A DNA stretch of 64,000 nt, taken from positions 1-64,000 of the IMG/VR virus record IMGVR_UViG_3300046534_001250, one strand, 5' to 3'. The position numbers and the translations under genes were made by a program. The stretch comes from a virus. This document shows, in pieces, positions 7,067 to 14,641 of this stretch. Below the pieces are notes generated by a model that worked only from the letters and a program-made list of their open reading frames with translations, was not told the origin of the DNA and made no database searches. The first letter of the stretch is position 1, and each line of letters begins with the position of its first letter.

Positions 7067-8225
7067 AGTAATTGGAACACAAACGATCGTACCTGTTGTA
7101 GGATCTAAAGCTGCTTTAATGATGGACGATACATTGTATCGTCAAACAAAGTATCTAGTTGATTCTCTCAAGACTGACGAAGTCCAGTGGTGGCACCGCG
7201 TCGAGAAAGTAACAGTTGAAGGAGCCACGTATTACATGCTGAAGGATTTGATTATCCCTCATCAAGAGGTACATGCTGCCACTACAGAAGTCGATGGGCA
7301 AAACCAGTACAAGGCTTACCAAGAAATCAAATCTCGCTTTACCCAAGAAGGCACAACAGACACAGAGTCAATGAACAAGTTCATTGGTGGCCTTACTTGC
7401 TGGAGCCACAGTCATGGAAACATGACCGTGGGGCCTTCGCCGCAAGACGAAGCACAGTTTAAGCTGTTCATTGAACAGCAGAGCAAAGATGACTTTGATC
7501 AGATCTTCCTTATGATGATCTGGAACAAGAAAGACGAAATCTATGCTCTCATTTATGATCCTGAAACATGCTTTATGATTGAGAATATTCCTCTGATTGT
7601 ATACTATCCAAATATCGAAACCGACTATATTGACGACGCTGTCGCCAATAAGGTCACAAAAAAAAAGCAAACGTATACACCAGTCAGTCAAACAACCTAC
7701 AGTGGGAAGAATGCCAAGGCTGGGAAGAGTACTACGAACAGCAAAGTCAACAATATGGCTCGGCGTATTCCTAGTGTGGGCGGACTTACGGGCAAGATTC
7801 GGACTCGCGCCTTTCAGCTGGGACAAATTGTCACTCAGTTCAGCAACCGACCTTCCGAACTGACAGAGTTAATGGAGATCTTCACGACTCATCTTGGCCA
7901 TAATGCCAATGCAATTCGTGCTCTCCGAATGCTTATCCACGGTGACTACAAGAACAAGGACCAGTTGAAAGCTTTTGAAAACTGGGACGAATCAGATTAC
8001 GAATTTGAAGTGATGGCGCTAGACAACCTTCTTAACACCGAATGGATTCCTAGCAATGGAATTATTGTACGCTCTCTAGATGTTGTGTCGTTTCTAACGA
8101 AACGACCTTCTCCCATGATTGGTTATGTTATTGACAACTTTTATGAATACTACGATGCTGTATACGAAGAAGCAGCAAAAGCAGTTCCTCAGCTAGAGGA
8201 TGGCGATCATGTCCGCAGTCTATAG
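7059..8225 (+). CDS. JAMM/MPN-domain metalloprotease
   Basis: A 388-residue protein whose first half is a JAB/MPN domain. His117-Ser-His119, Ser127 and Asp130 form the complete zinc-binding motif H-x-H-x7-S-x2-D, and upstream Glu residues can supply the general base. Enzymes of this family cut ubiquitin-like proteins from targets or trim their C-termini. The second half (about residues 200-388) has no recognised domain and starts with a Lys/Thr/Ser-rich linker. The start overlaps the stop of the E2-like gene and the end overlaps the E1 gene, so the three are probably translated together. Confidence 0.85.
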   Translation: MHKVIGTQTIVPVVGSKAALMMDDTLYRQTKYLVDSLKTDEVQWWHRVEKVTVEGATYYMLKDLIIPHQEVHAATTEVDGQNQYKAYQEIKSRFTQEGTTDTESMNKFIGGLTCWSHSHGNMTVGPSPQDEAQFKLFIEQQSKDDFDQIFLMMIWNKKDEIYALIYDPETCFMIENIPLIVYYPNIETDYIDDAVANKVTKKKQTYTPVSQTTYSGKNAKAGKSTTNSKVNNMARRIPSVGGLTGKIRTRAFQLGQIVTQFSNRPSELTELMEIFTTHLGHNANAIRALRMLIHGDYKNKDQLKAFENWDESDYEFEVMALDNLLNTEWIPSNGIIVRSLDVVSFLTKRPSPMIGYVIDNFYEYYDAVYEEAAKAVPQLEDGDHVRSL

Positions 8226-8904
8226 ACCTACCTTCCTCAGGGCTGCCGCATGGGTAGGCCCGGCTATGTTGACCGACGTTGTTACTATCGTTGGTTGCGG
8301 AGCGACAGGATCATACATCGCAGTTGCTTTAGCCAAGATGGGATTCACCCAGTTCTGTATCTACGATTCAGATTTAGTAGAGCCACACAACTTGCCAAAC
8401 CAAGAGTATGACTCTCGGCATGTTGGAATGCTCAAGGTTGACGCTCTTGAGCTTAAATTGATGGAGTTTAATCCAGATATTACAGTCACAAAAAACAACG
8501 AGTTCTTCACCTCAGATACAGTCATTTCAGATTTCGGCCCAGTCATTTTGACTACAGATACCAATAGTAGTCGTGTCGAAATCATGAATGTATGTAAAGG
8601 AAATTTGATGGTTGACCACGTATTTGAAACCAGACTTGGGTTTCATCACGGCGAAGTTGCCATCGTTGATAATCATGATTCAGAATCCGTTGAAAAATGG
8701 CTGAATACAGTAAAGCCAGATGATGAAATACCAGATGGGCCTTGCAATGAGCGTACATGTACTACTCTAGTAATGATGATTGCCGCGTTTACCGTGCATC
8801 AAATCTGTGAGAAATACAGTGCAGCTACCAAAGATGAAAGATGGATATATAACAAACGAACTCTGATTCAAATGAATCCGAGTCTTACCGTACTCAGTAT
8901 GTAA
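8209..8904 (+). CDS. E1/ThiF-family adenylyltransferase
   Basis: A 231-residue protein with the Rossmann nucleotide-binding motif GCGATG (residues 29-34), the acidic segment DSDLVEPHNLPNQ that follows it in ThiF/MoeB/E1 enzymes, and a downstream Arg/Lys-containing loop. Cys179 and Cys184 in PCNERTC are candidates for the catalytic or zinc-linked cysteines. Such enzymes adenylate the C-terminus of a ubiquitin-like protein and may take it over as a thioester. ATG at 8209 is chosen because AGAGGA lies at proper distance. The ubiquitin-fold gene follows after nine bases. Confidence 0.88.
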   Translation: MSAVYRPTFLRAAAWVGPAMLTDVVTIVGCGATGSYIAVALAKMGFTQFCIYDSDLVEPHNLPNQEYDSRHVGMLKVDALELKLMEFNPDITVTKNNEFFTSDTVISDFGPVILTTDTNSSRVEIMNVCKGNLMVDHVFETRLGFHHGEVAIVDNHDSESVEKWLNTVKPDDEIPDGPCNERTCTTLVMMIAAFTVHQICEKYSAATKDERWIYNKRTLIQMNPSLTVLSM

Positions 8905-8913
8905 GGAGAAACA

Positions 8914-9129
8914 ATGGTTGTTTCACTAGTAATTTTCCCAGGCCGTGGCCTTGATGGACACGTCGTTCTTGAAGCAGGCGCAAGTTTGCAAGACCTCGTA
9001 AACAAGCGTGACCTTTCCGGTCGTAGCCTCTGCGTCAATGGCGAAGAAATTCCAAGCTCTGCTTGGGAATCTACCATTCTTGAAAGCGGCTGGGAAGTCG
9101 CTGCTCTGAGCCCTTCTAAGGGCAACTAA
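8914..9129 (+). CDS. ubiquitin-fold (ThiS/MoaD-like) protein
   Basis: A 71-residue protein with AAGGAG just upstream. The segment VNGEEIP followed by W, T, L and a final beta-strand EVAAL matches the beta-grasp pattern of ThiS and related ubiquitin-like proteins. The C-terminus is Ser-Lys-Gly-Asn rather than Gly-Gly. Adenylation and conjugation usually need a terminal Gly, so either the last Asn is removed (possibly by the JAMM enzyme) or the chemistry differs. It is the last gene of the operon, followed six bases later by a strong terminator. Confidence 0.75.
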   Translation: MVVSLVIFPGRGLDGHVVLEAGASLQDLVNKRDLSGRSLCVNGEEIPSSAWESTILESGWEVAALSPSKGN

Positions 9130-9135
9130 TAGTAC

Positions 9136-9162
9136 GAGCCCCTTCGGGGGCTCTACTTTTTT
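9136..9162 (+). terminator. rho-independent terminator closing the ubiquitin-like operon
   Basis: GAGCCCC and GGGGCTC pair around a TTCG-type loop and are followed by TACTTTTTT. It separates the modification genes from phoH. Confidence 0.92.
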
Positions 9163-9341
9163 ATAAAACTAAGACGTATAATTACGAGTTGCTATGTAGA
9201 AATCTCTACTTGCAACTATCTTTTTAAGAAGAATATACCGCGAACGCATTAAGCTAAGCAGTTGGCCCCTACCAATTACTATACGTCTCCGCATACAATA
9301 GGGAGCCTTTAAGGCAAACCAATACAAGGGGATCTTACTCA
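9163..9341 (+). promoter_or_regulatory. intergenic region upstream of phoH with bulged hairpin and possible promoter
   Basis: About 180 bases without a gene. AGTTGC (9187-9192) and GCAACT (9212-9217) enclose GTAGA/TCTAC, making a two-part hairpin. TTGCAA near 9210 followed at 18 bases by TATACC could be a sigma70-type promoter. TATAAT at 9177 has no convincing -35. The hairpin overlaps the candidate -35, so it could be an operator or a leader structure. Promoter assignment is tentative. Confidence 0.4.
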
Positions 9342-10271
9342 ATGTTACAAATCACAGACCTAACAGTTTCGCCACAGTTTGTTGATCAGATGTATTCAGA
9401 GGGAACTGTTAAGAAAAACGCTCCATCTAATATTCCAGTCAACAGCTATGTCTTGTTTAGGGATGAAACCAATCCAAAGCATACTGCTTTAGCTAGATAC
9501 TTAGGCGATAACACTTGGCAACGTATTGCATCTAATTCCAGTTTGCAAACACAAGGAATTTCTCCAAAAGATGCTTACCAATGCGCATTTGTTGATGCGC
9601 TAAAAGCTCCAGGAACACTACTCAACGTAGCAACTGGTGCGGCTGGAACAGGTAAGACTCTGCTTGCGATGGCACACGCTATTGACCAATGGATGACGAC
9701 TCGTAAAAAGATTATCTTGTCTAAGCCTACCTCTATGGTTGGTAGCGGATCCGCTTTTGGGCCTGTGCCTGGTGACATTGAACAAAAGTATGCACCTTAT
9801 CTGGCTTCTTACGATATCGTATTGAAGAAAGTGTTAGGAGACTCTTACACAGGTTTTGTCAATTCAGCTATGAAGAATGGAGACATCGAGTTTGTGCCAA
9901 TTGAATTGTCTCGCGGTTGCACTTATGAAAATGCAACCTTTATTCTCGATGAAGCACAGAACCTTTCATGGCATGAGTTAAACACCATCGTCTCTCGTAT
10001 GGGTCAAGGCACAAACCTTATTATCCTAGGGGATCTAAATCAAATCGATACAGATTCTTACAAAACAGATACAGGACTATGGAAGTTTCTACGAAGCACT
10101 CCGTTTAATAAGAGCAATATCACCAGTTCAATTCAGCTAAAGACTCAATACCGTAGTCCGATTACACAATTGGTCTCAGATGTAAACGATTGGATTATTG
10201 AAGATGCAAAGCAAGCAAGAAACAGTAGACGCGATCTTCCAGCAACTAACAGCACATCCGACGAAGGATAG
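9342..10271 (+). CDS. phoH: PhoH-like ATPase
   Basis: A 309-residue P-loop protein. Walker A is GAAGTGKT (99-106) and Walker B contains LDEAQN (Asp203-Glu204), followed by the PhoH signature of a TxxSRMG segment and GDLNQID. Phage PhoH proteins are ATPases, some with RNA-helicase-like links, and the physiological role is not settled. The first 80 residues are an extension with no recognised fold. It starts a new transcription unit after the terminator at 9136. Confidence 0.92.
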   Translation: MLQITDLTVSPQFVDQMYSEGTVKKNAPSNIPVNSYVLFRDETNPKHTALARYLGDNTWQRIASNSSLQTQGISPKDAYQCAFVDALKAPGTLLNVATGAAGTGKTLLAMAHAIDQWMTTRKKIILSKPTSMVGSGSAFGPVPGDIEQKYAPYLASYDIVLKKVLGDSYTGFVNSAMKNGDIEFVPIELSRGCTYENATFILDEAQNLSWHELNTIVSRMGQGTNLIILGDLNQIDTDSYKTDTGLWKFLRSTPFNKSNITSSIQLKTQYRSPITQLVSDVNDWIIEDAKQARNSRRDLPATNSTSDEG

Positions 10272-10464
10272 GCTTGAAGTTCTGGGGAATGTGTTTATAT
10301 TATTAGGAGCCGAGGGCCTTGAAGTCCCCGGCAACTTAGAAATTAATCAAGACAATATAACTGGACTAGCCTTAGCTCATCAGAAGAAACATGGAGAGAA
10401 TATCTCTACTACACTGGTGATGCAGGGGCTTACTATGCTTATATGGTTAGAAAACATAAAGTAA
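10204..10464 (+). CDS. hypothetical protein (86 aa)
   Basis: ATG at 10204 lies inside the 3' end of phoH and the two genes overlap by 68 bases. The product is helical and acidic to neutral. No family is recognised. The deep overlap suggests coupled translation with phoH. Confidence 0.6.
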   Translation: MQSKQETVDAIFQQLTAHPTKDRLEVLGNVFILLGAEGLEVPGNLEINQDNITGLALAHQKKHGENISTTLVMQGLTMLIWLENIK

Positions 10465-10474
10465 GGAAAAGCAC

Positions 10475-10921
10475 ATGCCCAGACACGGCGTAATGAAATT
10501 TTATAAGTCTTTAGGCGCAGCACAATTTACGCTGCTGCCAGTAAAGCGAAACGATAAAGAATTTGTGGAAAGAGAAGGAGGTATTTTAGTTGAGGTCGCC
10601 CCAGGCGATGGCAAACGAGATAATCCAAACTGGGATTGGGACAGGAAGATCTCATTTGCAATTAGTTTTAACGACATTTGCAATCTCCTAGACCAAGACC
10701 CAGCTAAGCACCGCATCTTCCATAAACATAAGGACTCCCCCAAGACATTGCATTTTCAACCAGCTACCGATGAAAGGTATGCAGGTACGTTTATGCTACA
10801 GTTAGCAATGGGGTCCGGATCAAATAGACAAGCAGTATCAGTTCCCATTACAAATGGTGAACATGGCGCAATTATGCGTATGCTAGTAGCAGCACTACCT
10901 AAGTTAGTAGCATGGGAATAA
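10475..10921 (+). CDS. possible Whirly/MRP-type single-stranded DNA-binding protein
   Basis: A 148-residue protein beginning with a KFYKS and GAAQFTLLPV strand pattern, followed by a DWDRKISFAIS segment, an HKH-containing stretch and a TFMLQLAMGSG strand before a C-terminal helix. The alternation of basic, aromatic beta-strands and a final helix is like the Whirly/MRP ssDNA-binding fold annotated in several phages. This call rests on pattern only. Position near phoH and upstream of recombination genes fits an ssDNA-binding role. AAGGAAAAGC precedes the ATG. Confidence 0.45.
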   Translation: MPRHGVMKFYKSLGAAQFTLLPVKRNDKEFVEREGGILVEVAPGDGKRDNPNWDWDRKISFAISFNDICNLLDQDPAKHRIFHKHKDSPKTLHFQPATDERYAGTFMLQLAMGSGSNRQAVSVPITNGEHGAIMRMLVAALPKLVAWE

Positions 10922-11262
10922 AGAATCTCACCTGGAACATTGAAGTTCCAGATGGGAAGAGAGTAAAAATGACTTCGGAGCAGGTGATAAAGCTGCTATC
11001 CGATAAAGTCATGGAAGTCGAAAAAGAAGATATAGACCAACTAGTAGTGACGCTTGCAGATTACCTGGAAGCAAACTCTATGTTACGCAATTTGCGTGCT
11101 GTTGATACTATCCATCTAGGATTCGCAATAGGATATTACTATCGCGTATTTCTGGAGAAAAATGATGTTCAATTGGAGAACAAGGATGGGAATACAACCA
11201 GCAATAGCGGTGACATTGAAGCACCCGGCAGTTCACTCAGCAGCAATTCGGCTACTGACTGA
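10912..11262 (+). CDS. hypothetical protein (116 aa)
   Basis: The start overlaps the end of the previous gene by ten bases. The first 85 residues look helical and the last 30 are a low-complexity Ser/Asn/Gly tail. No known domain is recognised. Confidence 0.65.
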   Translation: MGIKNLTWNIEVPDGKRVKMTSEQVIKLLSDKVMEVEKEDIDQLVVTLADYLEANSMLRNLRAVDTIHLGFAIGYYYRVFLEKNDVQLENKDGNTTSNSGDIEAPGSSLSSNSATD

Positions 11263-11407
11263 CTTCGCTACGATAGGGATCGTAGGAGCAGTCTCCTACA
11301 TACAAGATGCTCTCGCAAATAAAATCGCTGACAAGATCATCGAGAAAGAGAGACAAGAGGAAAAACAAAATGAGTGTACAGTACAACGCAACAGTGAACC
11401 TAGTTAA
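11186..11407 (+). CDS. small protein with one hydrophobic segment (73 aa)
   Basis: ATG at 11186 has AAGGA just upstream inside the previous gene. The product has a hydrophobic segment near residues 24-42 and a Glu/Lys-rich C-terminus. It overlaps both neighbours heavily, so it is less certain than they are. Confidence 0.45.
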   Translation: MGIQPAIAVTLKHPAVHSAAIRLLTDFATIGIVGAVSYIQDALANKIADKIIEKERQEEKQNECTVQRNSEPS

Positions 11408-11777
11408 TACCCAAGGCAGCAGCTTACGAGCTTTTGCTACAGTCTTCGTCAAAATTGATGATGAATTCACTGTCGCCCTCAATGGCTTTCGTGTCATTGA
11501 AGGAAGCAAAGGTATTTTCGTGACCCCTCCCCAGACTAAGGCTAATAAGCCGGATGAAAATGGTAAGTTTAAATACTACAATGACATTCGATTCCTAGAA
11601 GAAGATCTGCCAGAAGGAACTTACGATGGCCCTCAAGAGAAGGCTGCGAAGGACGCTGTTCTAGAAGCCTATGGTGCCGCAATCGGAACCGCAACACGCG
11701 GAGGAGCCGCCTCCGCACAGGCAAATCAGCCTCAACGTACTGAGTCGCGTCCGACTCACACCCCCTCAAACTGGTAA
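11370..11777 (+). CDS. spoVG: SpoVG-like RNA/DNA-binding protein
   Basis: A 135-residue protein. ATG at 11370 is preceded by AGAGGAAAA. The N-terminal 60 residues follow the SpoVG pattern: beta-strands, an RAFATVFVKIDDEF segment, then FRVIEGSKGIFV and a PP-containing loop. SpoVG proteins of Firmicutes are small site-specific nucleic-acid-binding regulators. The C-terminal 50 residues are Ala/Gly/Gln-rich and probably disordered. A terminator follows, so it ends the phoH unit. A regulatory role in phage gene expression is an inference. Confidence 0.75.
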   Translation: MSVQYNATVNLVNTQGSSLRAFATVFVKIDDEFTVALNGFRVIEGSKGIFVTPPQTKANKPDENGKFKYYNDIRFLEEDLPEGTYDGPQEKAAKDAVLEAYGAAIGTATRGGAASAQANQPQRTESRPTHTPSNW

Positions 11778-11785
11778 TATAAAAG

Positions 11786-11812
11786 AGCGGCTGAAAGGCC
11801 GCTTTTTTATTA
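11786..11812 (+). terminator. rho-independent terminator
   Basis: AGCGGC and GCCGCT pair around TGAAAG and are followed by six T residues. It ends the spoVG transcription unit. Confidence 0.9.
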
Positions 11813-11818
11813 TCAATT

Positions 11819-12352
11819 ATGTCAATAACATTTGAGCAAGTAGATACTCAAGACATTGTTGACGAAGTAATAGCAACTGCGCAGAAGCACGGTGACATCA
11901 ATCAGGCGTTGATGGACCAATTTGAATTCTCAGGCAAGTCACTGACAGAGTGGATGGACGACGTAGCAGTCCCTATTCCAACTGAAGTGACCCCTGAGAA
12001 TTTTCGTAATGCCTTTACCCTCTGGGCTCGCAAGTTTCAGAAGGTTAACTACTATTACTCCATGGCTAATACCATGTTCTCAGCAATGAGTTCCGGTGGC
12101 GAGATTAAAAAGTCCGACTTGATATCCGCGCTAATGGAACACTACGCAAAAACGAAAGCAAAAAGACCTGCAGCTGCTACGCTTGAACGCATGGCAGACT
12201 CTTACATGGTCGATACAGTCAACACCCGTATCGCTGCTAAGATTGTACGTGACTTCTGGAAAGATCGTAAAGATACTTTGATTGAAGTTCGTAAAGCCTT
12301 AGAGTCGATCGGCATTTCCATGAACATGGAAATGAAATACCACGAGACCTAA
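11819..12352 (+). CDS. hypothetical protein (177 aa)
   Basis: The ATG follows the terminator T-tract by only a few bases and has no Shine-Dalgarno, which is unusual in this genome. A message reading through the terminator or starting very close to the ATG would be needed. The product is helical and mildly acidic, with no recognised domain. Confidence 0.65.
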   Translation: MSITFEQVDTQDIVDEVIATAQKHGDINQALMDQFEFSGKSLTEWMDDVAVPIPTEVTPENFRNAFTLWARKFQKVNYYYSMANTMFSAMSSGGEIKKSDLISALMEHYAKTKAKRPAAATLERMADSYMVDTVNTRIAAKIVRDFWKDRKDTLIEVRKALESIGISMNMEMKYHET

Positions 12353-12353
12353 T

Positions 12354-12623
12354 ATGTTTGAAGGCCTACTCTTAGGAGCGCTAACTTACGCGTCAATGCT
12401 AATTACATTTTTCAAGGCACCCAAATGGATACAGCACCTACTTACAAAGTGGAAGCTGCTAACCGATGTGAGTGCCATGGTAATTGTCTATCTCATACTA
12501 GGAGGTATCAGTAAAAGTATTGTCGCTATCGTCGGTGCTATTTTTACTGGGTTGCTTGTCGGGGTGACACTTGAGTTGGCCGCAAACAAAATTACGAAAA
12601 AGGAAAGCACATGGATGACTTAA
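12354..12623 (+). CDS. integral membrane protein (89 aa)
   Basis: Two to three hydrophobic segments (about residues 5-20, 38-52 and 56-77) end in a Lys-rich tail. Size and topology would allow a holin, but no endolysin is adjacent, so this stays open. It starts one base after the preceding stop and overlaps the next gene. Confidence 0.65.
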   Translation: MFEGLLLGALTYASMLITFFKAPKWIQHLLTKWKLLTDVSAMVIVYLILGGISKSIVAIVGAIFTGLLVGVTLELAANKITKKESTWMT

Positions 12624-12874
12624 AACTAATGCTGAGCTCTGTATCCTTCCAGGAGACTCTTGCAAGTGATGTAGCTACTCGTATCCAGATGAACTCTGAG
12701 TTCCTCACAGACGACTTTGAGCGTCTTGTAGAGCTATTCACAAGTGTGTCTGCTACAGAAAACGGAGCAGACTTCTTAGCCTTGCTCCTTGGAGTAAGTT
12801 CACTAGAGGATTACTACACTGAGATAGTGGAACAGATTCTTGAAGATGAAGCTGCTGGTAACGAGATAGACTGA
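12611..12874 (+). CDS. acidic hypothetical protein (87 aa)
   Basis: A helical, strongly acidic protein with AAGGAAAG ahead of the ATG. Its stop overlaps the next start in a TGATGG arrangement. No family is recognised. Confidence 0.65.
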   Translation: MDDLKLMLSSVSFQETLASDVATRIQMNSEFLTDDFERLVELFTSVSATENGADFLALLLGVSSLEDYYTEIVEQILEDEAAGNEID

Positions 12875-13455
12875 TGGAAGGCAGGAAAGATTTTGAAAAG
12901 ATTGCTCAGCAGATATTGCGTCAGGCAATGGATGATTACATTAAGTTGCAACATCCCAAGCAACGACGCAAGAAGTATCTGAAGGAGGCATGGTGGAGCG
13001 CTAACGATCTCTTTTTTGATCCATCCTTCAGGCTCGACAACCTAGAAGACGACAACAATCAAAGTATGTCGCTAACTGACTTCGTACAGGTAGCTGCAGA
13101 CAGAGAGAACGTCGACCTACAAAGACTGCGAGACTACTTAACCTCCACTTCTAAAGCCTACTGGGCAGAGCGCAATATGAGAACAGTAGAAATACCAAGC
13201 GACGTAGTTGTTGAAGGACATGCTTACGCTGTGTCTTACAACAAGGAAGATGCCTACGCCATAGACTATGACGAGAAAACCATCTGGCTGCCAGCATCGG
13301 CGCATAAGACGACGCAAGAAGAACAATTTTGTATTGCCGTCATGGAGGCAGTAGCTTTTCATACGGAAGCTAAGATGTCTCAGAAGGCTAGAAAGCAATT
13401 AGCTCAAGGCTGGTTCCGAGCACTCAAGGTAAACAACTGTTTTGTCGGAGACTAA
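12874..13455 (+). CDS. hypothetical protein (193 aa)
   Basis: The first 100 residues are basic and helical. The second half has an alternating strand pattern ending in EEQFCIAVMEAVAFHTEA, which faintly recalls degenerate metallopeptidase helices but has no HExxH, so no enzyme call is made. Its stop codon overlaps the stop of the convergent gene at 13452. Confidence 0.6.
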   Translation: MEGRKDFEKIAQQILRQAMDDYIKLQHPKQRRKKYLKEAWWSANDLFFDPSFRLDNLEDDNNQSMSLTDFVQVAADRENVDLQRLRDYLTSTSKAYWAERNMRTVEIPSDVVVEGHAYAVSYNKEDAYAIDYDEKTIWLPASAHKTTQEEQFCIAVMEAVAFHTEAKMSQKARKQLAQGWFRALKVNNCFVGD

Positions 13456-13880
13456 TAGCTCCACAACTCAAAGCCGTCATCAGAGTCTTTCCAGGCTTGG
13501 GTGACGGCTCTTCCACTGTATAGTTTATCTGCGTGGTGGATTATAAGCTGGGCACCAACGTCATCGAGAGCTTGTTGTTCTGGCAAGTCTTTACCAAGAT
13601 AGTCAGGACCTCTGATAAAGAACTTAGGCTGTAGCCTATGGATGAGTCTCGAAGGATCTTCTTCGTCAAAATGGACTACGTTACAAACGTATCTACAACT
13701 CTCCATCACTACGATTCTACTGCTTAGTCGAATCGCACAGTCACCATACTTTGCTTGTTGGTGCCTGTCACCATTTAAACCAACAGTCACGTCACCAAAT
13801 TTACTAGCGAACTTCAATAGCTCGACGTGTCCCTCATGAAGGACGTTGAACGTTCCTGAAACTAATACTTCAGCGCGCAT
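13452..13880 (-). CDS. HldE/RfaE-type nucleotidyltransferase
   Basis: A 142-residue cytidylyltransferase-fold protein. The N-terminus reads VLVSGTFNVLHEGHVELL, with the nucleotide-binding HxGH motif at His15-His18. Later FFIRGPDYLGKDLPEQ and the SGRAVTQ region match the C-terminal domain of HldE, which makes ADP-heptose-type sugars. Family members use ATP or CTP and a sugar phosphate. ATG at 13880 has GGAGG five bases upstream and is preferred to ATG at 13901. The gene is a single reverse-strand insert: its stop overlaps one neighbour's stop and its ribosome site overlaps the other's. A matching HldE-like kinase lies at 34617. Confidence 0.82.
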   Translation of the reverse strand: MRAEVLVSGTFNVLHEGHVELLKFASKFGDVTVGLNGDRHQQAKYGDCAIRLSSRIVVMESCRYVCNVVHFDEEDPSRLIHRLQPKFFIRGPDYLGKDLPEQQALDDVGAQLIIHHADKLYSGRAVTQAWKDSDDGFELWSY

Positions 13881-13891
13881 AGGAGCCTCCA
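13881..13891. promoter_or_regulatory. shared ribosome binding site for two divergent genes
   Basis: AGGAGCCTCCA contains GGAG on the plus strand and, on the minus strand, GGAG from the complement of CTCC. The plus site serves ATG 13892 and the minus site serves ATG 13880. The two start codons are only 11 bases apart, so the promoters must lie inside the opposite genes and the 5' ends of the messages must be complementary. Confidence 0.75.
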
Positions 13892-14641
13892 ATGGCAACA
13901 ACCATACTTAGTATAGCACTATTTGCTATAACTATTATTGCTATAGTAGTAGTCTACAGCAAGGCAGTCTCTGCTAACACGTCACGGCTTGAGATTGAAC
14001 GCCTGACCAACAGCATTGCTATACACGAAAGCAATCAAACTTATAAAGATGGCCGCATCACCCAACTAGCGACGGTCGTCGAAATGAAAGAGGCTCAGCT
14101 CGCAAAGGAGATACTCGCCACCGACAGGATTCGCTTCTTAACCACCAAGGTTATAAGAGACTTGGAGTCGGAACATCAAAAGCTTTTAGCCAACATGCGA
14201 GTTGAAGCAATCAAGGCCGAGAAGGCAATACGAGCTGATGCTATTGCTCGCTCTAAGACTGTCAATCACGGCTTCACGAGCGAGAACTTTGCACCGTTGC
14301 TAATGGACTTCAGTCATAAGGACTTTAGACACATGGGTGATCCGATTGATTACCTTGTCCCTGTAGGAGCTAGTGAGGTACGCGCGGGAACTAAAGATAA
14401 GATCGACAAGGTCATCCTCTTAGATATTAAGACCGGCAAAGCTCAACTAAATAAAGTACAACGGCGTATTAGAGACGCCATTGTTGAAGGTCGAATCTAT
14501 TTCGCCACATACAACACAGATACAAGTAACCTAAGGCTATGGCCAGAGGAAAAAACAGATGGAACTAAATCAGTCTTGGAACTTGAACCCAAGAGCACTC
14601 CCTCCGAAGAAGAATCAATTGCACCTAGTGATGATGCCTGA
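13892..14641 (+). CDS. membrane-anchored Holliday-junction-resolvase-related endonuclease
   Basis: A 249-residue protein with an N-terminal membrane helix (about residues 4-22), a long coiled coil (30-115) and a nuclease-like domain. The domain reads SENFAPLLMDF, GDPIDYLVP, VILLDIKTGKA and then RIRDAIVEGRIYF. This matches the family of endonucleases distantly related to archaeal Holliday junction resolvases, with the Asp and DxK forming a PD-(D/E)XK-type site. The last 40 residues are acidic. Tethering a DNA endonuclease to the membrane could link resolution or packaging to the envelope, which is inference. AGGAG precedes the start. Confidence 0.78.
   Translation: MATTILSIALFAITIIAIVVVYSKAVSANTSRLEIERLTNSIAIHESNQTYKDGRITQLATVVEMKEAQLAKEILATDRIRFLTTKVIRDLESEHQKLLANMRVEAIKAEKAIRADAIARSKTVNHGFTSENFAPLLMDFSHKDFRHMGDPIDYLVPVGASEVRAGTKDKIDKVILLDIKTGKAQLNKVQRRIRDAIVEGRIYFATYNTDTSNLRLWPEEKTDGTKSVLELEPKSTPSEEESIAPSDDA

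Noticed and set aside
12354-12623. Holin
   Set aside because: Topology would fit, but no endolysin or spanin is nearby and small membrane proteins are common in this phage, so only a membrane protein is called.
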